This document shows, piece by piece, positions 9,023-16,086 of a stretch of DNA of 64,000 nt. Made by a program: the position numbers and the translations under genes. Under the pieces are notes generated by a model. It worked only from the letters and a program-made list of their open reading frames with translations. It did no database searches and was not told the origin of the DNA. How positions within the stretch are numbered: the stretch's first letter is position 1; each line of letters begins with the position of its first letter. This DNA is from Sphingomonas beigongshangi (lineage in GTDB: Bacteria; Pseudomonadota; Alphaproteobacteria; Sphingomonadales; Sphingomonadaceae): assembly GCF_016820445.1 (NCBI RefSeq), contig NZ_JADHDT010000008.1, positions 1 to 64,000 of the forward strand. Reading direction: 5' to 3'.

Positions 9023-9957
9023 TGCTGTCGCGTACCGCCGCCTCGCTCTATTGGCTCGGGCGCTACATCGAGCGGGCCGAGTTCACCGCTCAGCTGGTCG
9101 AGGCGACGCTGCGCCTTGATCAACTGGCGGCGCGTCCGGCGGGCAGCGAGGCCTGGTCTTCCGCGCTCGCCGTCGCCACCGCAACGGCGAGCTTCGAGGC
9201 GACGGGGGCGCCGCTGCAGCCGGCGGACGTCGCGCAATATCTGCTGCTCGCCGCTGCCAATCCGGGTTCGATCCGCTCCTGCATCGACGCCGCCCGCCAC
9301 AATGCGCGCGCGGTGCGAACCGCTTTGTCGCGGGAGGCATGGCTGTCGATCAACCGCGCCTGGATCAGCGTGCGCGGCCACCAGCACCTGCGTGACAGCG
9401 AGCGCATCCTGAACCTGATCGAAGAGGTCAAGGCGGACGCACGCGGTTTCGAGGGTGCGCTGAACCGCATGCTCCACAACGAGGCGCGCGCCTTCATCGC
9501 GCTCGGCACCGCGGTGGAGCGGGCGAACGGGACGGCGCGGCTGCTCGACGTCAAATACCATCTCCTGCTGCCGCAGGGCGAAGCCGTCGGCGGCGCGGTA
9601 GACCGCGACCAATGGACGGGGATATTGCGCACCGTATCGGCGGTCACGGCCTATCGCTGGCTCTATCGACAAGGTCTTAGGCCCTGGCTCGTCGCCGACT
9701 TCCTGATCCTGCGCGACGAACTGCCGCGGTCGCTGATGGCGTCGATGGAGCGGATCGTCACGCTGCTCAACCGGATCGGCCAGCGGACCGGCATGCAGGG
9801 CGAGGCGGACCGGCTGGCGCGGCGGCAGCGCGGGGCGATGCGCGGCACCAGCATCGACAGCCTGTTCCAGGGCGGGCTCCACGAATATCTGGGCCGCTTC
9901 ATCGGCGACATCGCCGATCTCGACCGCGCCATCTCGCAGCAGTTCCGGTTCACCTGA
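9022..9957 (+). CDS. Alpha-E domain protein
   Basis: An all-helical 311-aa protein beginning MLSRTAASLYWLGRYIERAE, the hallmark of the alpha-E (DUF403) family. Later conserved-looking blocks are SWLSINRAWISVR-type (here EAWLSINRAWISVRGHQHL) and FLILRDELPRSL. The family almost always accompanies circularly permuted ATP-grasp proteins, either as a neighbour or fused. Here both joints are one-base TGATG overlaps (9020-9024 with the ATP-grasp gene, 9955-9959 with the transglutaminase gene), so equimolar production is likely. No catalytic residues are recognised; a scaffold or partner role for the ATP-grasp enzyme is the usual inference. Confidence 0.9.
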   Translation: MLSRTAASLYWLGRYIERAEFTAQLVEATLRLDQLAARPAGSEAWSSALAVATATASFEATGAPLQPADVAQYLLLAAANPGSIRSCIDAARHNARAVRTALSREAWLSINRAWISVRGHQHLRDSERILNLIEEVKADARGFEGALNRMLHNEARAFIALGTAVERANGTARLLDVKYHLLLPQGEAVGGAVDRDQWTGILRTVSAVTAYRWLYRQGLRPWLVADFLILRDELPRSLMASMERIVTLLNRIGQRTGMQGEADRLARRQRGAMRGTSIDSLFQGGLHEYLGRFIGDIADLDRAISQQFRFT

Positions 9958-10781
9958 TGCGCCTCATTGTTCGCCACCGCACGACCTATCGCTTCGCATC
10001 GCCCCAGGCCCGGCTGGTGCAGCTCGCCCGCCTTACGCCGCCCAGCTTCGCGGGGCAGACGGTGATCGGCTGGGAGATCGACGTGGATTGCGATGCACGG
10101 CTGCGCGCCACGCGCGACGGCTATGGCAACGACGTCACGATGATCTACGTCGACGGGCCGCTCGACGCGCTGACGATCGAGGTCGCCGGAGAGGTGCTGA
10201 CCGAGGATCGCGCGGGGGTCGTGAGCGGAACGACGGAGCCGCTGCCCGCCGCGGTCTTCCTGCGCGGCTCGGCGCTGACGGTGGCGGATGCCGCCATCCA
10301 TGCGCTTGCCGCCGAGGCGCTTGCGGCGGGCGCCACGCCGCTCGACCGGCTGCATGCGCTGAACCGCCTGCTCGCCACGCGGATGCGGTTCGATGCGACC
10401 GGCATGGACGTGCGGCGGGCGGCGGCGGACGCGCTGGCGATGGGTCACGGAGTCTGCCAGGACTTCGCCCATGTGTTCGTCGCCGCGGCGCGTGCCATGG
10501 ACATACCCGCGCGCTACGTGTCCGGGCACCTGTTCCGTCGCGACGGTGCCGACGACCAGCCTGCGGCCCACGCCTGGGCGGAAGCCTGTGTCGGCGATCT
10601 CGGCTGGGTCGGCTTCGACAGCGCGAACGGCATCTGTCCGGACGATGCCTATGTGCGCGTCGCGATCGGGCTCGACTATCGCGAAGCCGCGCCAATCGCC
10701 GGTGCGCGTATCGGCGGGGGCGAGGAAACGCTGGACGTCGCGGTGTCGGTGACGCAGGCAGGGCACCAGCGGCAGAGTTGA
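9957..10781 (+). CDS. Transglutaminase-like cysteine protease family protein
   Basis: A 274-aa transglutaminase-core protein. The catalytic triad is visible: Cys167 in GHGVCQDFAH, His205 in AAHAWAEA and Asp221 in GFDSANG. The N-terminal half starts MRLIVRHRTTYRFASPQARL, the beta-sandwich region common to bacterial transglutaminase-like proteins. There is no signal peptide, so it is expected in the cytosol beside its operon partners. In this context such enzymes are thought to act as peptidases or amidases that trim or transfer peptides made by the ATP-grasp enzyme; this has not been shown here. It is translationally coupled to the alpha-E gene and followed by the Anbu gene. Confidence 0.92.
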   Translation: MRLIVRHRTTYRFASPQARLVQLARLTPPSFAGQTVIGWEIDVDCDARLRATRDGYGNDVTMIYVDGPLDALTIEVAGEVLTEDRAGVVSGTTEPLPAAVFLRGSALTVADAAIHALAAEALAAGATPLDRLHALNRLLATRMRFDATGMDVRRAAADALAMGHGVCQDFAHVFVAAARAMDIPARYVSGHLFRRDGADDQPAAHAWAEACVGDLGWVGFDSANGICPDDAYVRVAIGLDYREAAPIAGARIGGGEETLDVAVSVTQAGHQRQS

Positions 10782-10797
10782 TGGAGCGGACTTTTCG

Positions 10798-11544
10798 GTG
10801 ACCTACGGTCTGGGCATGCTGGTCGAAGAGGGACTGGTGATGATCGCGGACACGCGCACCAACGCCGGCGTCGACGACATATCCACTTATCGCAAGCTGC
10901 ATCTCCTCGCCGCCGGCCCGGACCGGCTGCTCGTCGCCGCGACGGCGGGCAATCTCTCGGTGACGCAGCTGGTCCTGTCGACCCTGGCGGAGGGACTGCC
11001 GCCGACGGAGGAAGGCGGGCCGCCCCGCCGGCTCAGCGACGCACCGACGATGTTCCGGGCGGCCCAGCTGGTCGGCGAAGCGGTGCTCGCCGCCCGTCAT
11101 CAGGTCTCGATCGGCCTCGCCGCGCAGGGCATCTCGACCGGCGTGTCGCTGCTGCTGGGCGGCCGGATCGGCTGCGAGCGACTGCGCCTGTACCTGTTCT
11201 ACGAGGCCGGCAATTTCATCGAATGCCAACGCGACAAGCCGTTCCTGCAGGTGGGCGACATCAAATACGGCAAGCCCATCCTCGACCGCTCGCTCCGGTA
11301 CGACATGCCGGCGAGCGAGGCGGTGAAACTGGGGCTGATCAGCTTCGACTCGACGATGCGCTCCAACCTGTCGGTAGGCCGTCCGATCGATCTGATCGTC
11401 ATCCCGACCGATGCCGCCGCGCCGATCGTCTCGCGGCGGATCGAGGAACGCGACGCCTATTTCGACGACCTTTCGATGCGCTGGTCCATGCTGCTCGACG
11501 AAGTGCGCGCCACCATCCCGCCGCCGCCGTTCATGGCGGACTGA
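10798..11544 (+). CDS. Anbu-type bacterial proteasome homologue
   Basis: A 248-aa Ntn-hydrolase-fold protein of the Anbu group (ancestral beta subunit, also called proteasome-type protease). With the GTG at 10798 as start, removal of the initiator would expose Thr1 of TYGLGML. Counting from that Thr, Asp17 (in MIADTRTN) and Lys32 (in TYRKLHLL) fall where the proteasome active site has its Asp and Lys. This supports the GTG choice over the internal ATG at 10813. GGAG lies 10 nt upstream inside the short gap. Anbu proteins assemble into open helical or ring-like oligomers, and their substrate is unsettled. The fixed neighbours (ATP-grasp, alpha-E, transglutaminase) define a known but functionally unexplained operon type. 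Confidence 0.92.
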   Translation: MTYGLGMLVEEGLVMIADTRTNAGVDDISTYRKLHLLAAGPDRLLVAATAGNLSVTQLVLSTLAEGLPPTEEGGPPRRLSDAPTMFRAAQLVGEAVLAARHQVSIGLAAQGISTGVSLLLGGRIGCERLRLYLFYEAGNFIECQRDKPFLQVGDIKYGKPILDRSLRYDMPASEAVKLGLISFDSTMRSNLSVGRPIDLIVIPTDAAAPIVSRRIEERDAYFDDLSMRWSMLLDEVRATIPPPPFMAD

Positions 11545-11547
11545 CCG

Positions 11548-12117
11548 TCACAGGACGGCCTCGACGAGCCCGCGCGAGCGTGCCTCCGCAGCATCCAGGT
11601 ACCAGTTGCTCGGGGCCTTCTCCATCAATTCGTCCAGCGAAACGTCCGATCCCCGCACGAGGTTGGTGAACCCTTCGTTCTGGATGGCGATCGATGCCCG
11701 CAGCTCGTTCAGCTTCGCCTCCACGGTCGCCACGCACCGCGTCAGCGGACCGTTGATCTCCAGGCTGGCCCCCATCAGCCGCTCGTGGATCATCAGTCGC
11801 GTGCCCCGGGTCAGATACCGGTTTTCGCGGAGGAAGAAGCTCATGAAGGTGACGCCCGCCGAATAGACCGCGGCCTTGCCGAGAAAGACGATGCGACGAT
11901 CCGGCTCGATTTCGCTGCGGAAGCGGACATCCTCGCCCATCATCCGCGCGACCTCGGGATCGCCGCCGAGCGTCGACAGCTCGATGACGCACAATCCCTC
12001 TGCGGGCGCGGCGTCGAGCTGCTGGCGAAACTGCCCGTACATCGCCTGGTCGACCGTGCCGGACAGCAGGATCGCGGGCGCGCGGAAATCGAGGGGCTGA
12101 AGAGCATGGAAGGCCAT
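11548..12117 (-). CDS. ClpP-like serine protease (S14 family)
   Basis: A 189-aa protein with the ClpP/crotonase fold pattern: an oxyanion-loop-like ELSTLGGDPEVAR, the nucleophile region KAAVYSAGVTFMSFF with Ser86, and His111 in MIHERLMG. The late WYLDAAEARSRGLVEAVL matches the region holding the third ClpP residue. The nucleophile context VYSAG departs from the usual ASMAA/ASSAG of housekeeping ClpP, and there is no clpX beside it, so it is probably a stand-alone paralogue. It converges on the Anbu gene with only 3 nt between the stops. It could equally work in envelope or stress proteolysis. Confidence 0.82.
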   Translation of the reverse strand: MAFHALQPLDFRAPAILLSGTVDQAMYGQFRQQLDAAPAEGLCVIELSTLGGDPEVARMMGEDVRFRSEIEPDRRIVFLGKAAVYSAGVTFMSFFLRENRYLTRGTRLMIHERLMGASLEINGPLTRCVATVEAKLNELRASIAIQNEGFTNLVRGSDVSLDELMEKAPSNWYLDAAEARSRGLVEAVL

Positions 12118-12178
12118 GGCGACACAACGCGCGGCGACGCAGCGGTTCCCGCTTCCCGCGCTATGCCGGCCTCGTCGG

Positions 12179-12457
12179 TCAGGTCAGGTAGGCGTGGACG
12201 ATCTCCACCAGTTCCTCGGCGGCGGCGCGCTGCACGCTATCGGCCGGCGCGGCGGGATCGACCAGATGCGCGCGGATATGGTCCTCGATCACCTCCGCGA
12301 TGAAGCCGTCGAGCGCGCCACGGCAGGCGGTCGCCTGTTGCAGCACGCGCGTGCATTCGCGATCCTCCTCGACCGCACGCTCGATCGCCTCGATCTGGCC
12401 GCGCAGGCGCTTGAGCCGGTTGAGCAGCTTCTTCTTTTCCCTCTCGATGTGGCTCAC
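12179..12457 (-). CDS. RcnR/FrmR/CsoR-family metal-responsive repressor
   Basis: A 92-aa all-helical DNA-binding repressor of the CsoR/RcnR (DUF156) family. The potential ligand set His3, Cys35, His60 and His64 is all present (SHIE, ECTRVLQQ, IEDHIRAHL). As I recall the family, this is the nickel/cobalt-type RcnR set; the formaldehyde sensor FrmR has Glu at position 64 and copper CsoR has a different set. The start is a GTG at 12457; the nearby ATG is out of frame. A dyad of the type these repressors bind lies about 45 nt upstream, so autoregulation and control of the divergent metal-transport operon are both plausible. Metal identity needs measurement, since ligand sets mislead in this family. 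Confidence 0.85.
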   Translation of the reverse strand: MSHIEREKKKLLNRLKRLRGQIEAIERAVEEDRECTRVLQQATACRGALDGFIAEVIEDHIRAHLVDPAAPADSVQRAAAEELVEIVHAYLT

Positions 12458-12498
12458 GCCCGTCCGAACCTTCCATGACCGATTTTACACTTGATCCT

Positions 12499-12515
12499 AT
12501 ACCCCGGATGGGTAT
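12499..12515. promoter_or_regulatory. Likely operator of the RcnR/CsoR-type repressor
   Basis: ATACCC-CGGAT-GGGTAT is a perfect 6-bp inverted repeat with a 5-bp spacer, extended by one further C. The AT-flanked C-tract/G-tract dyad is the known style of CsoR/RcnR-family sites. It lies 42 nt upstream of the repressor's GTG and about 100 nt before the structured leader on the opposite strand, so it could control both directions. Confidence 0.65.
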
Positions 12516-12599
12516 GCCGCGTCCATCGACGCGGGCGTACCGCGAGTCGATGGCCAAACGCGCCCCTGGCGCCTGACGAAGGACGACGATGAAACCCCG

Positions 12600-12761
12600 A
12601 TCTAGCACCCTGTCCGGCGAGGGCGACAGTAGGAGCTTTGCTCCACTGATGCCGATCGCGGGACGTGCCCCGGTCGGGGAGATCGCGACCGCCGCCTGAA
12701 CGGCGGTCCGTCGACCTCCCGGACCGGAAGTAATTTTTTCCCGGTCCCCAAGGAGGTCGCG
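12600..12761 (+). promoter_or_regulatory. Structured 5' leader, candidate riboswitch or RNA switch
   Basis: Helices read from the sequence: CTGTC 12610-12614 with GACAG 12625-12629; GGAGC 12632-12636 with GCTCC 12640-12644, flanked by AGT/ACT; GACCGCCG 12687-12694 with CGGCGGTC 12701-12708; CGGTCCG 12704-12710 with CGGACCG 12720-12726, followed 6 nt later by T6; GACCTCC 12713-12719 plus GGACCGG 12721-12727 with CCGGTCC 12741-12747 plus GGAGGTC 12752-12758. The last buries the Shine-Dalgarno AAGGAGG of the leader ORF. A further alternative is ATCGCGACC 12682-12690 with GGTCGCGAT 12755-12763, covering the ATG. Several of these exclude one another, as in riboswitch expression platforms. I find no M-box, yybP-ykoY or NiCo consensus by eye. 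The ligand is unknown; a divalent metal is the obvious guess from the downstream transporter. Confidence 0.55.
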
Positions 12762-12899
12762 ATGACCCTTTTGCTCCTGCGCATAGAACGCCATGCCCAT
12801 CTACGTCCCGTCGAGCCGCTAAGCCGTCGGGTCCGCCTGGCCGCGCGTCGTCCAGCCACGACGCGGCCGATGGACGAGGGCCCTGGCGCCACGGTCTGA
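12762..12899 (+). CDS. 45-codon leader ORF upstream of the Nramp-related transporter
   Basis: An ATG at 12762 follows a near-perfect Shine-Dalgarno sequence, AAGGAGG at 12750-12756, with ideal spacing, and that sequence is sequestered by the leader hairpin. The product would start MTLLLLRIERHAHLRP, is rich in Arg, Pro and Leu, and ends near MDEGPGATV. The stop at 12897-12899 lies 55 nt before the transporter ATG, in a different frame. A basic, Pro-containing product with an Asp-Glu-Pro segment near its end would suit a regulatory leader peptide whose translation senses conditions, as with MgtL for magnesium. A small functional membrane or transporter-partner peptide is the alternative. There is no homologue I can name. 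Confidence 0.5.
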   Translation: MTLLLLRIERHAHLRPVEPLSRRVRLAARRPATTRPMDEGPGATV

Positions 12900-12954
12900 A
12901 CGCCGGCCCCTGCCCGGAAACATCTGAATCGAAATAGCACGCGGAGTTCGTGCC

Positions 12955-14613
12955 ATGACCCAGCATGCCCTCGCGCTGCCGGCGGGTGATCCCGCCGCGC
13001 GCGCCGTCCGCCCCACCGCCCACCTCGATTGCGCGCACACCGGCGACATCATCGGTGCGTTCGGCACGATCGACGTCGCCGACACCGGTGCGCGCCGAAA
13101 CTGGCGCCGCCGGCTCGCGACGCTGGCCGCGATCGTCGGCCCCGGCCTCATCGTCATGGTGGGGGACAATGACGCGGGAGCGTTCGGCACCTACACGCAG
13201 GCCGGCCAGAATTACGGCACGTCCCTGCTGTGGACGCTGCTGCTGCTCGTCCCGGTCCTCTATGTGAACCAGGAAATGGTGCTTCGGCTCGGCGCGGTGA
13301 CGGGGGTCGGACACGCCCGGCTGATCTTCCAGCGGTTCGGCCGTTTCTGGGGAGCGTTCAGCGTCGTCGACCTGTTCCTGCTCAACGCCCTGACCATCGT
13401 CACCGAATTCATCGGGATCACGCTTGGCCTCGATTATCTCGGCGTACCGCGGCTCGCAGGCGTCGCCGTTGCCGCGCTGCTGATCATTACGGCGGCGAGT
13501 ACGGGCAGCTTCCGCCGGTTCGAGCGCTTCATGATGATCCTCGTCTTCGGCTCGCTGCTCCTGATCCCGGTCGCCTTGGCGATGCATCCGCCGGTGCACG
13601 GCGTCGTGCACGACCTGGTCGTGCCGGGCCTGCCGCGGCACGGGCAACTGTCGGACGTGATGCTGCTGATCATCGCCATCGTCGGCACCACCGTGGCGCC
13701 ATGGCAGCTGTTCTTTCAGCAGAGCTATCTCATCGACAAGCGCATCGGGCCGCAATTCATGGGGTATAGCCGCGTCGACCTCTGGATCGGCATCGCCGTC
13801 GTGATCGTTGGCGCGGTGGCAATGATCGCCTTCACCTCTGCCGCCTTTGCGGGAACGACGGGTGTCGGTCGCTTCACCGATGCCGGGGCGGTCGCGCATG
13901 CGATCGCCACGCGGGGCGGCCACGTCATGGGCGTGCTGTTCGCCATCGCCTTGATCGATGCGTCGATCATCGGCGCCTCGGCGGTGTCGCTCAGCACAGC
14001 CTATGCGATCGGCGACACTTTCGGCATCCGCCATTCGCTTCACCGCTCGCCCCGCGAGTCGATCGGCTTCTATTGCGTCTATGCGGGCCTTGTCGCCGTC
14101 GCCGCGGCGCTCGTGCTCATACCCGGCACGCCGCTCGGCCTGCTGACCAATGCGGTGCAGTCGCTGGCGGGGGTACTCCTGCCGAGCGCCACGGTCTTCC
14201 TGCTGCTCCTGTGCAATGACGCGGCCGTGCTGGGTCCGTGGCGCAACGGCCCTTGGCTCAACCTGTTCACCGGCGCGGTGATCGCGGTGCTGATCCTGCT
14301 GTCGGTCATCCTCACCGGCTCGGTGCTGATACCGGGATTCGGCGCCGGAGCGATGCTGTGGATCCTGGGCGTCGGTACGACCGTCGCGGCGATCGGCTGG
14401 CTGAGCCAGCGCGTGCTGGCGCGCGCGCCGGCGGACATCATCGACCGGTCCGGGCGTGCCGAATGGCGGATGCCGCCGCTCGATGCCCTGGCGCCGGCGA
14501 GGATCGGCCGCGGCGAACGGCTCTGGCTCGGGGCGCTGCGCCTGTATCTCGTGGTTGCCGGCGGCCTCGTCCTCGTCCGGATCATCCACCTTGCGCTGAT
14601 GCATCAGCTGTAA
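12955..14613 (+). CDS. Nramp-related divalent metal transporter (NRMT-like, possibly Mg2+)
   Basis: A 552-aa inner-membrane protein of the SLC11/Nramp superfamily with about 11-12 hydrophobic segments and an unusual 45-60-aa cytosolic N-terminus. The first membrane segment reads GPGLIVMVGDNDAGAFG: where classical Nramps have DPGN, this has Asp71-Asn72-Asp73-Ala74-Gly75. The sixth has GTTVAPWQLFFQQS: where classical Nramps have the metal-selective Met of MPH, this has Ala238-Pro-Trp-Gln241. Loss of the DPGN/MPH signature and gain of DNDAG/APWQ is what I recall for the NRMT clade, whose studied members carry Mg2+ (and in one case Mn2+). It heads an operon with an OprB-type porin and lies behind the structured leader. 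Mn2+ or Fe2+ uptake remains possible. Confidence 0.8.
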   Translation: MTQHALALPAGDPAARAVRPTAHLDCAHTGDIIGAFGTIDVADTGARRNWRRRLATLAAIVGPGLIVMVGDNDAGAFGTYTQAGQNYGTSLLWTLLLLVPVLYVNQEMVLRLGAVTGVGHARLIFQRFGRFWGAFSVVDLFLLNALTIVTEFIGITLGLDYLGVPRLAGVAVAALLIITAASTGSFRRFERFMMILVFGSLLLIPVALAMHPPVHGVVHDLVVPGLPRHGQLSDVMLLIIAIVGTTVAPWQLFFQQSYLIDKRIGPQFMGYSRVDLWIGIAVVIVGAVAMIAFTSAAFAGTTGVGRFTDAGAVAHAIATRGGHVMGVLFAIALIDASIIGASAVSLSTAYAIGDTFGIRHSLHRSPRESIGFYCVYAGLVAVAAALVLIPGTPLGLLTNAVQSLAGVLLPSATVFLLLLCNDAAVLGPWRNGPWLNLFTGAVIAVLILLSVILTGSVLIPGFGAGAMLWILGVGTTVAAIGWLSQRVLARAPADIIDRSGRAEWRMPPLDALAPARIGRGERLWLGALRLYLVVAGGLVLVRIIHLALMHQL

Positions 14614-14637
14614 CATTCCGACGACAGGGGGATCGTC

Positions 14638-16014
14638 ATGACCAGGTCCAATCCGCTGCTGGCGGGCGCATGCGCGCTCGCCGGCCTGCCGATCCATGCG
14701 CCAGCGCTCGCGCAAGAGGTGCAGGATCGTGCGCCGACGCAGACGGCGGCGACGGCTGCCGACGGCGAGGGCGCGTCGCCCGAGCGCTTCGCGCTGCACG
14801 GCCAGGCGACCTACGTCGTCCAGGCAACGCCGAGTTTCGCATCGCCCTATGCGGGACCCAACAGCCTGACCCCGAACCAGGCGCGCGAGACCGTCGACGT
14901 CACGTTGTTCGCCGGCCTGCGCCCCTGGGCCGGAGGCGAGGTCTGGATCAATCCGGAGGTCGACCAGGGCTTCGGCCTGTCGAATACGCTGGGCGTCGCC
15001 GGCTTCCCGAGTGCGGAGGCCTATAAGGTCGGGCGCAGGTCGCCCTATCTTCGCCTCCAGCGTGTGTTCCTGCGTCAGACGATCGCGCTCGGCGGCTCGC
15101 GCGAGGCGGTGGCGGGCAGCGCCAACCAGCTGGGCGGCGCACGTTCGACCGACCGCCTGGTGCTGACCATGGGCAAGTTCGGCGTCGGCGACATCTTCGA
15201 CACCAACAGCTTTGCGCACGATCCGCGCGGCGACTTCCTCAACTGGTCGGCGGTCGACGCGGGCAGTTTCGATTATGCGGCCGATGCATGGGGCTATTCG
15301 ACCGGCATCGCGGCGGAATGGTATCGCGGGCCTTGGACGCTCCGTGTCGGCGCCTTCAACCTGTCGAAAGTGCCCAACGGCGAAACGCTCGAATCGCGGT
15401 TCGGCCAATATCAGCTGGATGCGGAGGTGGAGCATCGCCACACGATCGACGGACAGCCGGGGGCATTGCGCGTCACGCTGTTCCGCAATCGCGGGCGCTT
15501 CGGCCGTTTCGACGATGCATTGTCGCTTGCCGCGCAGACCGGCGATCCGATCGATACCGCGTCGGTACGCCGCCGGCAGACGCGCCTCGGGGTTGCCGCC
15601 AATGCCGAACAGCAGCTCGGCGACGCGCTCGGCCTGTTCGCGCGGGCCGGCGTCGCCGACGGGTCCATCGAACCCTACGACTTCACCGATATCGATCGCA
15701 CCGCGCAGCTTGGCATGGCGCTGAAGGGGGCGGCGTGGCACCGTGCGGCGGATACGGTCGGGGTCGTCGCCATCGTCAACGGCATCAGCCGGGATCATCG
15801 CGCCTATCTGGCCGCAGGCGGGATCGGCGTGCTGGTCGGCGATGGCCGCCTGCCCCATCCGGGCGCCGAATGGATCGGCGAGACCTATTACAAGTTCGTC
15901 GCGGCGCGCGGAATCGAGACGTCGCTGGATTATCAGCTGGTCGTCAACCCGGCCTATAATCGCGACCGGGGCCCGGCGAACATCGTCGCCGTACGGCTGC
16001 ACGGTGCATTCTGA
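14638..16014 (+). CDS. OprB-type outer-membrane porin
   Basis: A 458-aa protein with a signal peptide ending near ALAQEVQ. It then has a beta-barrel pattern typical of the carbohydrate-selective porin OprB family: RFALHGQATYVVQATPSF, LFAGLRPWAGGEVWINPEVDQGFGLS, LRLQRVFLRQTIALGG, FSVGDIFDTN-type (here KFGVGDIFDTNSFAHD). The C-terminus ends in an aromatic (AF), as outer-membrane barrels do. It starts 24 nt after the Nramp-related gene with AGGGGG just upstream, so it is co-transcribed. OprB-like porins are usually linked to sugars. In this position a metal-uptake porin is more likely, since outer-membrane porins dedicated to Mn2+ alongside MntH are known in rhizobia. That functional link is inference. 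Confidence 0.85.
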   Translation: MTRSNPLLAGACALAGLPIHAPALAQEVQDRAPTQTAATAADGEGASPERFALHGQATYVVQATPSFASPYAGPNSLTPNQARETVDVTLFAGLRPWAGGEVWINPEVDQGFGLSNTLGVAGFPSAEAYKVGRRSPYLRLQRVFLRQTIALGGSREAVAGSANQLGGARSTDRLVLTMGKFGVGDIFDTNSFAHDPRGDFLNWSAVDAGSFDYAADAWGYSTGIAAEWYRGPWTLRVGAFNLSKVPNGETLESRFGQYQLDAEVEHRHTIDGQPGALRVTLFRNRGRFGRFDDALSLAAQTGDPIDTASVRRRQTRLGVAANAEQQLGDALGLFARAGVADGSIEPYDFTDIDRTAQLGMALKGAAWHRAADTVGVVAIVNGISRDHRAYLAAGGIGVLVGDGRLPHPGAEWIGETYYKFVAARGIETSLDYQLVVNPAYNRDRGPANIVAVRLHGAF

Positions 16015-16086
16015 AGACAGGGGATACAGGCGCCGCGTATCGCGCTATCGCGCGACGGTACGAGGCTGACGAGAGGGACGAAGGCC

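Noticed and set aside
12600..12712. M-box, yybP-ykoY or NiCo riboswitch
   Set aside because: The conserved core sequences of these classes, as I remember them, are not present. Only a short stretch near 12640-12655 is faintly M-box-like, which is not enough to name the class.
12454..16002. Very long minus-strand open frame (1182 codons) opposite the Nramp-related and porin genes
   Set aside because: It is an antisense shadow caused by high G+C codon use. Its translation is Arg/Asp/Ala-rich with no domain, and the plus strand has clear families.
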